DNA of 64,000 nucleotides from positions 3,898,301 to 3,962,300 of the forward strand of contig CM119270.1 in the NCBI GenBank assembly GCA_051294375.1, in the 5' to 3' direction. Below the pieces are notes generated by a model, which searched no databases, was not told the origin of the DNA, and saw only the letters and a program-made list of their open reading frames with translations. The position numbers and the translations under genes were made by a program. Origin of the DNA: Paraspadella gotoi. Lineage: Eukaryota > Chaetognatha. This document shows, piece by piece, positions 1 to 10,811 of the stretch; the first letter of the stretch is position 1, and each line of letters starts with the position of its first letter.

Positions 1-960
1 GTAATTTCGAGTTCGAATTACAATATAGTAGAATTTAAATATTCATTTAAATTATAATAATAGAAAGCAGAATGATATTTTAATATTGTTTTAACATTAT
101 ACATTGGATTGCTGATCATGTTGTTGAATACAATAACTAATATAAAGCTAAACGAATGAACGATGTATTCAGTACTAGAGATTGATCCTATGTCTTCTTC
201 TTCGCCTCTCCCATGTCCTTACTCCTCTGTTAACACTTTCCATTATTTTCTCTCCCATGTCCCATGTCCCTTGTCCCTTGTCCCTCGCAATAAAAAGTCG
301 TCTGCCTTCTTAGTTTCGTCTCATTGTTTACTTTTTTCTTTTTTTTTCTTTTCCTCTTCTGCTTATGAATAATTCTCTTTTACTTACAAGCAATTATGAT
401 AATTTCGCTCCTTTAGTTCTCGTTCCTTAGTAGTGGGGTTGGGGTTCTGTCTCTCTCTCTCTCCCTTCCTCTCACTCTCTCCTCTCTCTCTCCTTCTCTC
501 TCTCTCTCTAGACACTCTATTCTGGCTCGCCAAAAAAATATCAACACAAACTGCCAAGGAAGCCTCACCCCTACAACCTCTCTCTCCTCTCTCCTCTCCC
601 TTCCTCCTCTCCTCCTCTCCTACACCTTCTCTTCTCTGCTCCTCGTTTGCTCGCTCGGACCGGGATAGCGCCTAATTATTAGAACAGCATCCCTAAACGG
701 CAATTAGGCTCGCTTTCAGCCGAAACAAACATAAAAAAAAAAAAGAGTAAACGTTGCCAATCGCAATCCACTTCAATATCCATCGTAACTTCCAATCGCC
801 TCGGGCAAAATAACGCTTTCGTCTCCGTCTCTATCGTCGTCCGTCGTTTTCAGGCCAAAACTCGAAATTCGAGCAAATTCGCGAAAACTGAAACTCGCCT
901 CTAATCTTGTGCAGTCATATGTACTTAAAAAAAACTAATTTAAACAAATTAGAGAAAGCC
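1..960. other. AT-rich stretch, no gene seen
   Basis: Mostly AT-rich sequence with pyrimidine runs near 451-510 and 571-640. The two open frames here (163-372, 433-675) translate those runs into Ser/Leu/Pro-rich strings and have no other support. I see no gene or RNA. Confidence 0.6.
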
Positions 961-972
961 TCATACATCATA

Positions 973-985
973 CCCTAACCCTAAC
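973..985. repeat. Two CCCTAA telomere-like units
   Basis: CCCTAACCCTAAC is two units of the TTAGGG-type repeat on the minus strand. It is too short to be a telomere and could be chance or an interstitial remnant. Confidence 0.4.
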
Positions 986-1145
986 GAAGTTAATTTAGTG
1001 AAATCTCACTCATTCACGGGAAAATTTACTGCAACTAAACATTTAAATAAAATATATTTTCGTCTCTCCTTTATATAATAAATCGTTTCCGGTTTTAAAA
1101 TTCTGCAAAATGTTTTTCAGGCGTTTATCCAAATCTCTCTCTCTC

Positions 1146-1607
1146 NNNNNNNNNNNNNNNNNNNNNNNNNNNNNNNNNNNNNNNNNNNNNNNNNNNNNNN
1201 NNNNNNNNNNNNNNNNNNNNNNNNNNNNNNNNNNNNNNNNNNNNNNNNNNNNNNNNNNNNNNNNNNNCTCGGTTTCGCCTCAACCGCATATAAAATCCCG
1301 AGTAAGTTCGGCCCTTTGAGACTCACCCGCCCACAAAGACCCCGAAATTAAAAACCAACACTGGGGCGAAGGAGGGGGGAGAGAGAGGGGGGGCGGNNNN
1401 NNNNNNNNNNNNNNNNNNNNNNNNNNNNNNNNNNNNNNNNNNNNNNNNNNNNNNNNNNNNNNNNNNNNNNNNNNNNNNNNNNNNNNNNNNNNNNNNNNNN
1501 NNNNNNNNNNNNNNNNNNNNNNNNNNNNNNNNNNNNNNNNNNNNNNNNNNNNNNNNNNNNNNNNNNNNNNNNNNNNNNNNNNNNNNNNNNNNNNNNNNNN
1601 NNNNNNN
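1146..1607. other. Two assembly gaps with 129 bp between
   Basis: N runs at 1146-1267 and 1397-1607. The left edge is a CT run. The sequence between them ends in a G/A-rich run, and the right edge has a tandem CCCGCCGTTTAACTTCTT. Collapsed simple repeats probably caused the gaps. Confidence 0.95.
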
Positions 1608-1671
1608 TTCCCGCCGTTTAACTTCTTCCCGCCGTTTAACTTCTTCCATCGTTTTAGGGTCCCCGGTTATT

Positions 1672-2060
1672 CAGAGTCTGACCGTTCTTTTGTTCTTGAT
1701 TTTAATGCTGGTTGTATTTTATTGTATTGTATTATATTTTAATGAATTGCGTTCCATTGCAAAGTGCCTGTTTATAATTTCATGGATTGTATTGTATTAT
1801 ATTTCATCCTCGTGTATTCTATTGCAAAGTTCCTGAAGACCTTTTGTTTTTTAATTGAATGGATTGTATTGTATTGTATTTTACTTCATTGTACTGCCTT
1901 CTATTGCCAAATACCTGACCGTCTTTTTCTTTTAATAATAATTCTGTTTGTAACTTTGTATTCTATTTTATAATATTGTGTCATATTTTAATGTAGTTTA
2001 TTTTAAAGCGCGTGACCGTCTTGTGCCCTGAATTGTAATTTTGTTTGCATTGTACTTGTA
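1672..2060. repeat. Degenerate ~95-bp AT-rich tandem repeat
   Basis: A block made of TGACCGTC-like start, T-rich spacer, TTGTATTGTATT run, then TTCTATTGCAAAGTNCCTGA recurs about four times (starts near 1678, 1760, 1830, 1915 and a partial near 2005). The units are diverged but collinear. The ORF at 1764-1973 is a translation of this repeat, so I do not call it a gene. Confidence 0.6.
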
Positions 2061-2657
2061 TTGTCTGATTAATACTAATATCAATTTCTTATAGAAATCG
2101 TTCTTAATTTCGTTCATAATTTAATTTTTCCCCTCAATAAAAAATCACACTTTAAAAAAAAATAATATTTTTTTTCAGCTATACTTTTCCCTCCCATTTT
2201 CTAACCACTTTATTCCATATCCATTAATCTTCTAAGTCGTCTTCATTCTTCTTTATCGATTCCATCATCTTTTACGGCTTCTTTTTCTTTTCTGTTTTTT
2301 TTTATCCTTTTTTTCTTTTCATTCTTTCATTTTTCTTTATATCCTTTTTACTTTCATTTATCATTCATGATATCGAAAGAGTTACAATCCCCTTTCATAC
2401 TAAAAAAAAACCGACGTCAAATGCCACCCCTCTTTCAAACATTCGATTTTAAATCACCTTTTTTATCATTTTGATTTTTTTAATGTTTAACTTCAATTTC
2501 ACACTTGTTTTCCCTTATTTTGCTATTTTCAGTAACAAAAGTTAGAAAACTAAGGATCCCCGCTTTAAGTTTCTTTTTCATGTTTGGAATCCCTTTTTCA
2601 CCCTTCTTTGCCACTTGAATCCTTTTTCAAAATCTACGTATTAGCTCATACATCTAT

Positions 2658-2694
<37 letters not shown>

Positions 2695-3400
2695 CTCTCT
2701 CCTCTCTCTCTCTCCTCTCTCTCTTCCTCTCTCTCTCTCTCTCTCGTTTCTCTCTCTCTCTCTTCTCACTCTTCCTCCTTCCCCTTCTTAAACATTCTGT
2801 CCATTTTTAGCTGCCATTTTTTCCGTCCATTTCTTTCCAGCCATTTTATCGTCGGCTCAATGGAAAGTCAGCAGACGACGTGATTCCACTTTCAAATTTT
2901 TTTTTCAGCCAAAGAAAAGTCACCTACTTTTTTCAATGTTGAAATTTATGAAAAAAGACTTTTCGGTTAAGTTAACTTAAGTTAGGAAAAGTTGGTCTAG
3001 ATTAAAAGTAGAATGTGTACGAGAGTGAGGTTATGTGAAAAGAACGTAAAGAAAAAGTAAAAAAAGTTAGATTAGAATCATTTGATTGAGTTGCACGTCC
3101 TTTCTGTCCCTCTTTATTTTCACCGTATATTAAAAATATGTACAACCAATGTCAATATATATTATTCTTTAATTTAATAAAAATATACGTATGTTCTCGA
3201 TAATTCACGCTGGTTGACGACGCTTTTTGAAAATATTTTTTTCCGGCTGAGGTAAGTTGAAAAAAAAATGGAGCAAAAAGAAATAATTCTTTTCATTCGC
3301 CTTTTGAAACTTTTCGAGAATATGGGGCATTTTTATAAATGGTAATGGGCGGAATAGGGGAAGGGGCGAGAAGGTGAGTTAAGTTGAAACGAGGGGGAAA
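2061..3400. other. AT-rich non-coding stretch
   Basis: Poly-T and poly-A rich sequence with a CT array at 2661-2785. The ORF at 2584-2883 runs through the CT array as Ser/Leu repeats. Nothing else is supported. Confidence 0.6.
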
Positions 3401-3589
3401 TTCATAATGTTTTTTTTGCTTTTACTTTTTTTGACCATTTCATTATCCATTATTCATTTTCCATTATATTTCTCTAGCATACCAGAAAGGGCACTTTCAT
3501 TCAATCTNNNNNNNNNNNNNNNNNNNNNNNNNTGCTCTCACTCGCTGTTTTTCTTTTTTGCCATTCCCACTCACCTTTTTCTCTCACTC

Positions 3590-3652
3590 TTCTCCTCTCC
3601 TCTCTCTCTCTCTCTGCTCTCTCTCTCTCTCATCTCTCTCTCTCTCTCTCGT

Positions 3653-3686
<34 letters not shown>

Positions 3687-3690
3687 AATC
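3590..3690. repeat. (CT)n array
   Basis: Imperfect CT dinucleotide array directly before hairpin-repeat copy A. A 25-N gap lies just upstream (3508-3532). The ORFs across it are Ser/Leu strings. Confidence 0.95.
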
Positions 3691-3694
3691 CCAC

Positions 3695-4280
3695 TCAGCC
3701 GCCTTTCGCAAGCCAACAAAGTCTCAAACAAGCCTCAAAGCCTCACGAGGGCTCACGAATCCATATTCGCGGAGCAGTATATTGAAAAAAAAGGAGAATA
3801 AAGAAAGGAAAGAGAAAGACGGAAAAAAAGAAAAAGGAGAAGAAAAGAAAGAAAAGAAAGAGAAAAATATGATAGAATGCGACAAGATCGTGGTTAATCC
3901 AAATTCTAATCGTGTGTCGCCGCGCAGTGACGATTACTATATTTTCTCTGTCTCCTACTCCTTTTCCGCATTTCATTTTATTTCTCTTGTCTGAGCCATA
4001 ACATTTTGAATCCTATCCCTCTGTATATATTCATACAGTGTATTGCTGGGTGACTATTGTACGAGAGGCGAGCTTAGCGTGATACAATATGTATCTACTA
4101 AAATTATGCTATTCTTTATATGTGGTTCAGCATGGCATGAAATTACAGGTATGCACACGCACGCCGACCGCGATATCTATCTTTTATTCCTTTATAGATT
4201 CCTTGAAGGCGCGCCGGCTAGCCAGTCACTTAAATTTGAAGGGGAAGGTCCCTTCTACTATGTGATGGATTATCGCTCTC
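3695..4280 (+). mobile_element. Hairpin-ended repeat, copy A (partial)
   Basis: Shares with copy B (4805-5370) an upstream module (CTCACGAATCCATATTCGCG followed by GAGCAG, then a purine run), the GGTTAATCCAAATTC/GTCGCCGCGCAGTGAC segment, and the downstream segment TTTTATTCCTTTATAGATTCC with CAGTCACTTAAATTTGA. The 3-prime hairpin is missing: similarity ends near 4240, replaced by unrelated and CT-rich sequence. The middle (3930-4170) has diverged. The ORFs here look incidental. Confidence 0.7.
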
Positions 4281-4804
4281 TCTGTCTACTTCCGTCAATC
4301 ACTCTATGCTACGTCAATCTCTCTATAAATGGCCTCTGCTCTACTCTTCTCTCTCTACTCTCTCTACTCTCTCTGCAGTTCTCTTCTCTCTCTCATCGTG
4401 CTCTTACTGTGCGCATCTCTCAGTTTGTTTTACACAGTCGAACAGCAAACACAGACTCATACTTGATACCGATAGCGATCTCAACGGAAAGAGGTGACTC
4501 TTTATTTAGGGATTTGCTATACTCCTCGCGGAGAGGTGATGAGCGAGTTTCGTACGAAGCGGCATACAGCATGAGCTTTATTAAGCAAAACTGTCGGACA
4601 TCCAAAGTACGAGAGACGTGACAACAAACACCCATATATAGTTAGTGATAAAGATAAATAGGTATTATTATAAGAGTACTCTCCATATATAGAAGAATGA
4701 ACAAATATGCAAATAATAGTAACATTGAAACAAGATACAGATATGCTCCACAGAATAATGGATAGAGAGTGCGAGCATATACATAGCTACATCTCTCTTC
4801 TCCC
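4281..4804. other. Spacer between repeat copies A and B
   Basis: CT-rich patches near 4270-4400 and otherwise AT-rich sequence. The overlapping ORFs (4043-4621 plus strand, 4420-4635 and 4668-4853 minus strand) show no recognisable domain and partly lie in repeat copy A. Confidence 0.5.
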
Positions 4805-5371
4805 TCCTTGTCCACTCACCGCTTCGCAGCCACAAAGTCTCACACAACCTCAAAGCCTCACGAGCTCACGAATCCATATTCGCGGAGCAGATATTGAAAA
4901 AAAAAGGAAGATAAAAGAAAGAAAAGAAAGAGAAAAAAAAGGAAGAGAAAAGAAAGAAAAGAAAGAGAAAAATATGAAGAATGGACCAAGATCGGTTAAT
5001 CCAAATTCCAATGTGTTGCGCCGCAGTGACTTTATTTTCACGTATATTTTTCGTGACATGACATGACGTAACATGACATAACGTGACATGACATCACTAC
5101 ATGACTACAAAAACTTTCTTAGACTGAGTATTTATGACACGCACTGCACCGGATATCTATCTTTTATTCTTTATAGATTTCCTGAAGGCGGCGCTAGCAG
5201 TCACTTAAATTTGAGTAATGAGGAATGAATCTTAACAAATGAGCAAATAGGCGAGTTATGAGCATTTTAATGTAAGTGGGACAGACCGACGAACAGACAT
5301 ACCGACAGACAGACAGAAAAGTGACTTATAGAGTTGCTCCGCGAGTATTCGCGGCGCAACTATAAATAACA
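4805..5371 (+). mobile_element. Hairpin-ended repeat, copy B (fullest copy)
   Basis: In order: the upstream CACGAATCCATATTCGCGGA module, a purine run, CCAATGTGTTGCGCCGCAGT with GACTT, a short TGACA-rich run (5050-5090), GTATTTATGACACGCACTGC, CTGAAGGCGGCGCTAGCAGT with CACTTAAATTTGAG, CTTAACAAATGAGCAA, an ACAGACAGACAG run, and AAGTGACTTATAGAGTTGCT leading into the terminal hairpin at 5334-5363. That hairpin has a stem of AGTTGC + CCGCGA against TCGCGG + GCAACT, one T/C mismatch and loop GTAT. GTTGCGCCGC near the 5-prime end is the inverse of GCGGCGCAAC at the 3-prime end. There is no coding capacity, so this looks like a non-autonomous element. Confidence 0.8.
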
Positions 5372-5905
5372 GAGAAACGAAAAGGAATAAAGGGAAAAAA
5401 AGATAAAGAATAAAAGGAGATAAGAGAATCTCCTAAAAGTGAAAAAGCAAAAAAGTATATAAAACAAGAAAGAAGTCCGAAAGAGGGGGCGAGAAACAAT
5501 CTAAAAACAAAAGGCGAAGTTTGCTCTCTTTATTAGTACTAGAAGTTAAAAAAAAATATTGTTTTTGTAAATGGCTTTTTTTGGCTCCTGCAATGTTCAT
5601 TAATTTAAATTAAAAAAAATATGACTTAATTTTGTTTTGTCTATCTCTTGTCTATTGTCAAATGTTTTTTTAAACTGCTTAGTGCTTTTAAAGACAATAA
5701 ATTATAAAAACTCAGATGCATAATGCGATAAGATTAAACAAAAGGGAGAAACAATTAAAAACAGACAGCGATTGCGCTGGTTTATTTTTTTTCTTTTTTT
5801 TTTTTCTTTCCTTTTTATGAAGGACTCTTTATTTCCTGTAATTTCCATTTCATCTCAAATTGCTCTCTTTGTCACCAGGGAGAATGGGAATAGCTCTTTT
5901 GCCTG
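5372..5905. other. AT-rich stretch, no gene seen
   Basis: Purine-rich then AT-rich sequence without a credible ORF or RNA. Confidence 0.6.
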
Positions 5906-5911
5906 TCTCTC

Positions 5912-6065
5912 TCCTCTCATCCAACTCTCTTATCTCTCTTCTCTCTCTCCCTCTCTCTCTTCCTCTCTTCTCTCTATCCTCTCTCTCTCTGTCCCTCTCT
6001 CTCTCCTATCTCTCTGTCCCTCTCTCGTCTCTCTCTCTCTCTCTCTCTCTCCTCTCTCCTCTCTC

Positions 6066-6096
<31 letters not shown>
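5912..6096. repeat. (CT)n array
   Basis: Interrupted CT array of about 185 bp. All ORFs spanning it on either strand are Ser/Leu or Arg/Glu strings produced by the repeat. Confidence 0.95.
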
Positions 6097-6189
6097 CCAC
6101 TCCCCCAACCCCACCCCCCCATCCCCTCACCTTTCTTTCCCCTCTTCACTCCGGCACCATATTCCTCCTCCTCCTCCTCCTTCTCTCAC

Positions 6190-6660
6190 GTTCACCGACG
6201 TCATCGTCAGCGTCATCATCGTCACGCAGGTGAGGATCAAGAGTCCCAGCGCCGCGCGAGGGCGCTGCACTATCGACGCCCACCTCATGGCGCCGCTGGC
6301 TCCGACGCTCCCGGCGCCGACAACGCCGCAGGACGGGCGCCAATCGAAAACGAGTCCGGCGCCGCAACGACTTCTCGCGTTGGCGCCGCCGCTGGAAGAG
6401 GCGTTGCCGGCCCAACGCCGACCACCGCGCGACGCTCGAGGGCGCTGCTGGTGGTAAATGTCGAAGGCGGCGTCGTTGGCGAAACCGACGAGTCGATCGA
6501 CGCCGGAATCGGACGACGTTAGCGCCGCGTAGCGTCCGGGATTTAAACCGGAAGTGGCGCAGCCGAGGGTGACGTTTTCGGCGGACGTCGCGACGTCGAC
6601 GTCTTCGTCGGCGTCGAGAAGAAAAGTTTTCGACGATCGAGATTCGAAATACGACGCCAT
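6190..6660 (-). CDS. Candidate first coding exon, membrane-anchored protein
   Basis: I do not recognise the family. The minus-strand frame opens with ATGG preceded by AAG, a strong Kozak context, and runs 157 codons to AAC|GTGAGA, a good splice donor, leaving the exon in phase 0. Codons are GC-rich at third positions and the residue mix is natural, unlike the repeat ORFs nearby. Residues 1-30 (MASYFES start) include an acidic DADEDVDV patch. Residues ~31-130 are Gly/Ala/Ser/Arg-rich with a few cysteines. Residues ~134-155 (LGLLILTCVTMMTLTMTSV) are hydrophobic and could be a signal-anchor, which would make this the cytoplasmic N-terminus of a type II membrane protein. The frame stays open past the donor to 6127, but as Gly/Glu repeats. 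Later exons should lie below 6190 and are not visible. Two other frames are also open in this GC-rich patch, so a promoter CpG island is the main alternative. Confidence 0.45.
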
Positions 6661-6874
6661 CTTTGGCTGAAGGACATCTGACGGCGCGAGAGAGAAAAAA
6701 ATGGCGACAAGAAAAAAACAAGAGTCAAAAAAAGAGTCGTTGCTCTTCTTTATGGTTTTTTGTTTTGTTTTTATATTTTTTATTCTTTTAATTTCGATGC
6801 GTTGGCACGAGAGTGAGAGAGGGCGCTCGGTGGGGATGAGTCTCTTGTTTTTGTTTTTTTTTATTTTCTGTCAG

Positions 6875-6993
<119 letters not shown>

Positions 6994-7051
6994 ATGGCGC
7001 GGAAGATTCTTGATTGAATTTTCACTCTCAGCGCGGACGCGAAATTGAATT

Positions 7052-7228
7052 TCAGCGAGGAGCGATCCCGGCGGCGGCGGTGGAGGTGGCGTTGGTGGTC
7101 GAGGTGGTTCGAGTTGCGGGTGGAGTTGAGGCGGAGGTGGCGGTGGTGGCGTCGTAGCACCAGGTGGGCGTCATCGAGGACGGAGCGACCGACAGCGCCT
7201 CTCTCGCCTTCCAATAGAAAACGTTCAT
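7052..7228 (-). CDS. Candidate terminal exon, Ala/Thr/Ser-rich
   Basis: On the minus strand a long pyrimidine tract ends in TTTGGTTTCAACAG, an excellent splice acceptor. The exon that follows begins ATGAACG and reads 58 codons to a TGA. The frame starts MNVFYWKAREALSVAPSS and continues Ala/Thr/Ser/Pro-rich with GC at third positions. A second frame (starting ERFLLEGERGAVG) stays open to 6990 but turns Arg/His-rich. The plus strand here is a GGC/GGT-rich run. The exon lies upstream of the 6190-6660 candidate on the same strand. The in-frame TGA argues against simple joining, so it may be the last exon of another gene or a 5-prime UTR exon. No family is recognised. Confidence 0.3.
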   Translation of the reverse strand: MNVFYWKAREALSVAPSSMTPTWCYDATTATSASTPPATRTTSTTNATSTAAAGIAPR

Positions 7229-7259
7229 CTGTTGAAACCAAAAAAAAAAAGGGAAAACA

Positions 7260-7822
7260 TTGAAAGTTGGCGAGAATTTCGAATTCAAACGCATTTTTGA
7301 CTTTTTTTTATTATTAAAGAAGATATTTTAAAAATCGTAATGAAGACATAGAAAATGCGCCAGGGATTTGAGAAAAAAAAATAATCGTAGAAAGATTTTA
7401 AAATAAATACAGACAAATAAAAAGAAGAATTGGAATTTAATAGAAATAATGGGAAAAAAGTGAATAGAAATAATTCCAGGGGAAAAAAAAATATTAAAAA
7501 AAAAAAANNNNNNNNNNNNNNNNNNNNNNNNNNNNNNNNNNNNNNNNNNNNNNNNNNNNNNNNNNNNNNNNNNNNNNNNNNNNNNNNNNNNNNNNNNNNN
7601 NNNNNNNNNNATAAAAAACTTGTATTTTTTTTTAGTTCGGATTTGAAAAATGATTTATATTCATCCGCGTTTATCTTTTTCTGTTTTCGTATTTTCGCTT
7701 TTCAACTTTAGCGCCTCCTTTTTTTACCAGCCAAGTGTTTGGCCTCTTCCCTTCGATGCCAACTTTTCCCCAATTGGATTTCGCCCATATATTATTCCAC
7801 TATAAAAAGGTTCCAACCGACG
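7260..7822. other. AT-rich stretch with a gap
   Basis: AT-rich sequence with a 103-N gap at 7508-7610 beside poly-A. No gene seen. Confidence 0.6.
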
Positions 7823-8002
7823 GTAGTTCTTTTCCGAAAGCACCCCCCTTTTCGGCTTAAATTTAGAATTATGTAAGTTTGATTTTTGGGTTAGGGATTA
7901 GGATTCTATTAAGCATTTGAAAAAAATTGATATCTGTATTATCTGGGTTCACGTTCAGGGAAAGCAGAACAGAAATGCGGCGTTTTCGAAAAACAATACC
8001 CA
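7823..8002. mobile_element. Small TIR element (CCGAAAGCGCC family), copy 1
   Basis: The left end TTCTTTTCCGAAAGCACCCC is matched inverted at 7977-8002 by GCGGCGTTTTCGAAAAACAATA (reverse TATTGTTTTTCGAAAACGCC). The core holds GGGTTAGGGATTAGG. The element is about 180 bp with no ORF. The same head motif recurs at 34.07, 39.35 and 47.23 kb. Confidence 0.55.
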
Positions 8003-9056
8003 CTTTTCAACCCCTCCGAATGGTCCACCTTACTTTCCCATATCTAAACGNNNNNNNNNNNNNNNNNNNNNNNNNNNNNNNNNNNNNNNNNNNNNNNNNN
8101 NNNNNNNNNNNNNNNNNNNNNNNNNNNNNNNNNNNNNNNNNNNNNNNNNNNNNNNNNNNNNNNNNNNNNNNNNNNNNNNNNNNNNNNNNNNNNNNNNNNN
8201 NNNNNNNNNNNNNNNNNNNNNNNNNNNNNNNNNNNNNNNNNNNNNNNNNNNNNNNNNNNNNNNNNNNNNNNNNNNNNNNNNNNNNNNNNNNNNNNNNNNN
8301 NNNNNNNNNNNNNNNNNNNNNAGAGAGAGCGTACGAATAAAAACTACGTAAAAAACTACGAGGCGTAAAAGATTTTATAATCGTTCTTCTCCCGTTGAGA
8401 TTTAAGCGAGATTGAAAAGTTTTCATATCTCGAGTATTTTTCGGTTGTCAATTATTAATCGTTATCAATTTACTAATTTTTGGGGTCTAAATTTGGTTTT
8501 TTCGAAAAAATCGATTAATTAGCGAAAGTAAAAGAAGAAAAAAGATAAGAGAGAAATGAAGGGAAAAAAAAGGCGAAAGTTGAAAACGAGTTTGAGGATA
8601 ATAATTAAGAAAATATTTTACGAGAGATAGAAACATGATAAGGAGTTTAAGAGCGGGTTAATAAAGGATGTTAATTTAGGTTTTAGATCTCGAAGTCTCG
8701 AAGTAGAACAAAAGAAAAATAAGGATAGAAAGATAGAAAGAAAGAAAAACANNNNNNNNNNNNNNNNNNNNNNNNNNNNNNNNNNNNNNNNNNNNNNNNN
8801 NNNNNNNNNNNNNNNNNNNNNNNNNNNNNNNNNNNNNNNNNNNNNNNNNNNNNNNNNNNNNNNNNNNNNNNNNNNNNNNNNNNNNNNNNNNNNNNNNNNN
8901 NNNNNNNNNNNNNNNNNNNNNNNNNNNNNNNNNNNNNNNNNNNNNNNNNNNNNNNNNNNNNNNNNNNNNNNNNNNNNNNNNNNNNNNNNNNGAAAAAAGT
9001 GAAAAACGAAGACGATGGATTTTCACGCAACATTTAACACAGGAATCGTCGACGGT
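8003..9056. other. AT-rich stretch with two large gaps
   Basis: N runs at 8051-8321 and 8752-8991. The sequence between and around them is AT- and purine-rich. No gene seen; the X-filled ORFs simply bridge the gaps. Confidence 0.7.
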
Positions 9057-9130
9057 GGCGTCATCGTCGTCGTCGTNNNNNNNNNNNNNNNNNNCGTCGT
9101 CGTCGTCGTCATCGTCATCGTCGTCGTCGC
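9057..9130. repeat. (GTC)n array holding an 18-N gap
   Basis: GTC/ATC trinucleotide array at 9060-9130 with N at 9077-9094, probably an unresolved repeat length. Confidence 0.95.
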
Positions 9131-9528
9131 TGTCGTTCGTTGATAAAATTGTCCCCCGTCTCGGACGAAGGAGTCCGCACTAAGGAGTGGTGATAGTGGA
9201 GTGGGTAGTTGTGGATATGATGTGGACGTGTGGTTATCGTCAAGCGTGGATCTTTGGCTAAAAATAGCGCAGTAGTTGCTTGGCAAGATGTAAGGGCGAT
9301 AAACTGATTGAGTCCAGCAAACTGACAGAGTAAGTTAGCAAGCTGACTCAGTGGAGCAAGCAAGCGAAGTATCGCGACTAATTTCGTGTAGACGTCAGGA
9401 CAAAGTTTTGTTATTGTTGTTGTTATTATTATTTTTGTTGTTGTTGTTTTTGTTTCGATTAACAAAATTTCGCTAAAATGGACGGACATATGGACGGATA
9501 ATGTCACGAGGCGAAAACTATTTTCCAT
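9131..9528 (-). CDS. Weak candidate exon, 130-codon ORF
   Basis: The ORF opens with ATGG preceded by GAC (strong Kozak context) and stays open about 130 codons before entering the GTC array. The N-terminal third has a Thr/Ile stretch from a TTGTTATTATT-type repeat. The middle (LCPDVYTKLVAILRLLAPLS and on) has ordinary composition, and the last third is His/Thr/Pro-rich. The plus strand carries ACAGA|GTAAGT, a donor-like site, so the opposite strand could be transcribed instead. No family recognised. Confidence 0.22.
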
Positions 9529-9538
9529 GTCGAATGAT

Positions 9539-10810
9539 TTATCTTATATAAAAGGCGAATGGACGGAGAAACCCGGATATTCTGTCCGGATAAACATCAA
9601 CNNNNNNNNNNNNNNNNNNNNNNNNNNNNNNNNNNNNNNNNNNNNNNNNNNNNNNNNNNNNNNNNNNNNNNNNNNNNNNNNNNNNNNNNNNNNNNNNNNN
9701 NNNNNNNNNNNNNNNNNNNNNNNNNNNNNNNNNNNNNNNNNNNNNNNNNNNNNNNNNNNNNNNNNNNNNNNNNNNNNNNNNNNNNNNNNNNNNNNNNNNN
9801 NNNNNNNNNNTAAAAAAAAAAGGAAGAAAAAGATTTAAAAAAGCGAATTTTATGAAAGACGAAACTTTGCATGACATTTTTGTCGTTTAGTTTTCGTGCA
9901 GTTTTGTCTTTTTTTTTATCGTAATCGGTTTTGTATTTTTTTATTTTATTTTTGACAATTTCTCTGTCGAGATTTCCATGTCGTCGTGTCATGTTTTCCT
10001 TGTCGACCTTTGGGTGAAAAAAATAAAATCCTTTTCGAGAAACAAAAAAGATAAGAAAATAATAAAAAGAAGAAGAGAGAAAAACTAATAAAATAAGATA
10101 TAATCTTACAAGGAAGTAGTTTTTTTTTTTTTTCAAAAGAAAAATGTTATTAGAAGGGAGGGCCTTTTTCTCTCTTCGGAGTCGGAACGAAAAATCATTA
10201 GAAAAAAAGTAATAAAAAAACGAAGTTCATTTTTTTTTAGTCGAAAAGAAAAGAAAAAGAAAAATAATAAAAATTAGAGAAAAGTTAAATGAGATGATTT
10301 AAAGAAGTTCGAAATTTTTTAATCTCTTAAGTGAGAGATAAAGCGAGAGAGAAATAGATTATTTTCGCCTTTCTTCACTTTTGAAAAAAAAATTAGTGAG
10401 AAGAAAGGATGAAAAACAGAAATAATAATTACTATAACCCAGATATCAAATATATATGAATGATTTTTGAATTGGTTGATGTACCCAATTTCTAAGAACT
10501 TTCACTATTTAAAACGTAAAAATAAGTTTAGTGAGATAATATTTAATAATTCGCACTGAACGGATCCAACGTTATCCGCCAACAATGTTTTTTCGATTTT
10601 AAAAAGCAAAAAAAAAGCAAAGAAAATCAAGAATAAGAAAAAGGAGAAAAAAAGCAAAGAAAAGCAGAGTGAGAAAAAGGAAAACAAAGGAAAGGGTCTT
10701 TTCGCTTGGGCGAACGATAGAGAGGAAGTCGAGAAATGAATTGAAAGGTGAAGACAAAGCGGTGGACCGAATCATGAAGACCCTGAAGAAGGGCAAAGGT
10801 CTTCAGCATC
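9539..10810. other. AT-rich stretch with a gap
   Basis: N at 9602-9810, then poly-A/T-rich sequence. The ORFs (9597-10136, 10505-10812) are Phe/Ser/Lys strings. No gene seen. Confidence 0.65.
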
Positions 10811-10811
10811 A

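Noticed and set aside
973-985. Telomere or subtelomere
   Set aside because: Only two CCCTAA units; the other TTAGG-like runs (39.4, 47.3 kb) are degenerate and sit in small repeated elements.
5334-5363. Hairpin as a Helitron 3-prime end
   Set aside because: Helitrons end in CTRR about 10 bases after the hairpin. Here the hairpin is the last conserved part and no CTRR end or TC start is consistent between copies.
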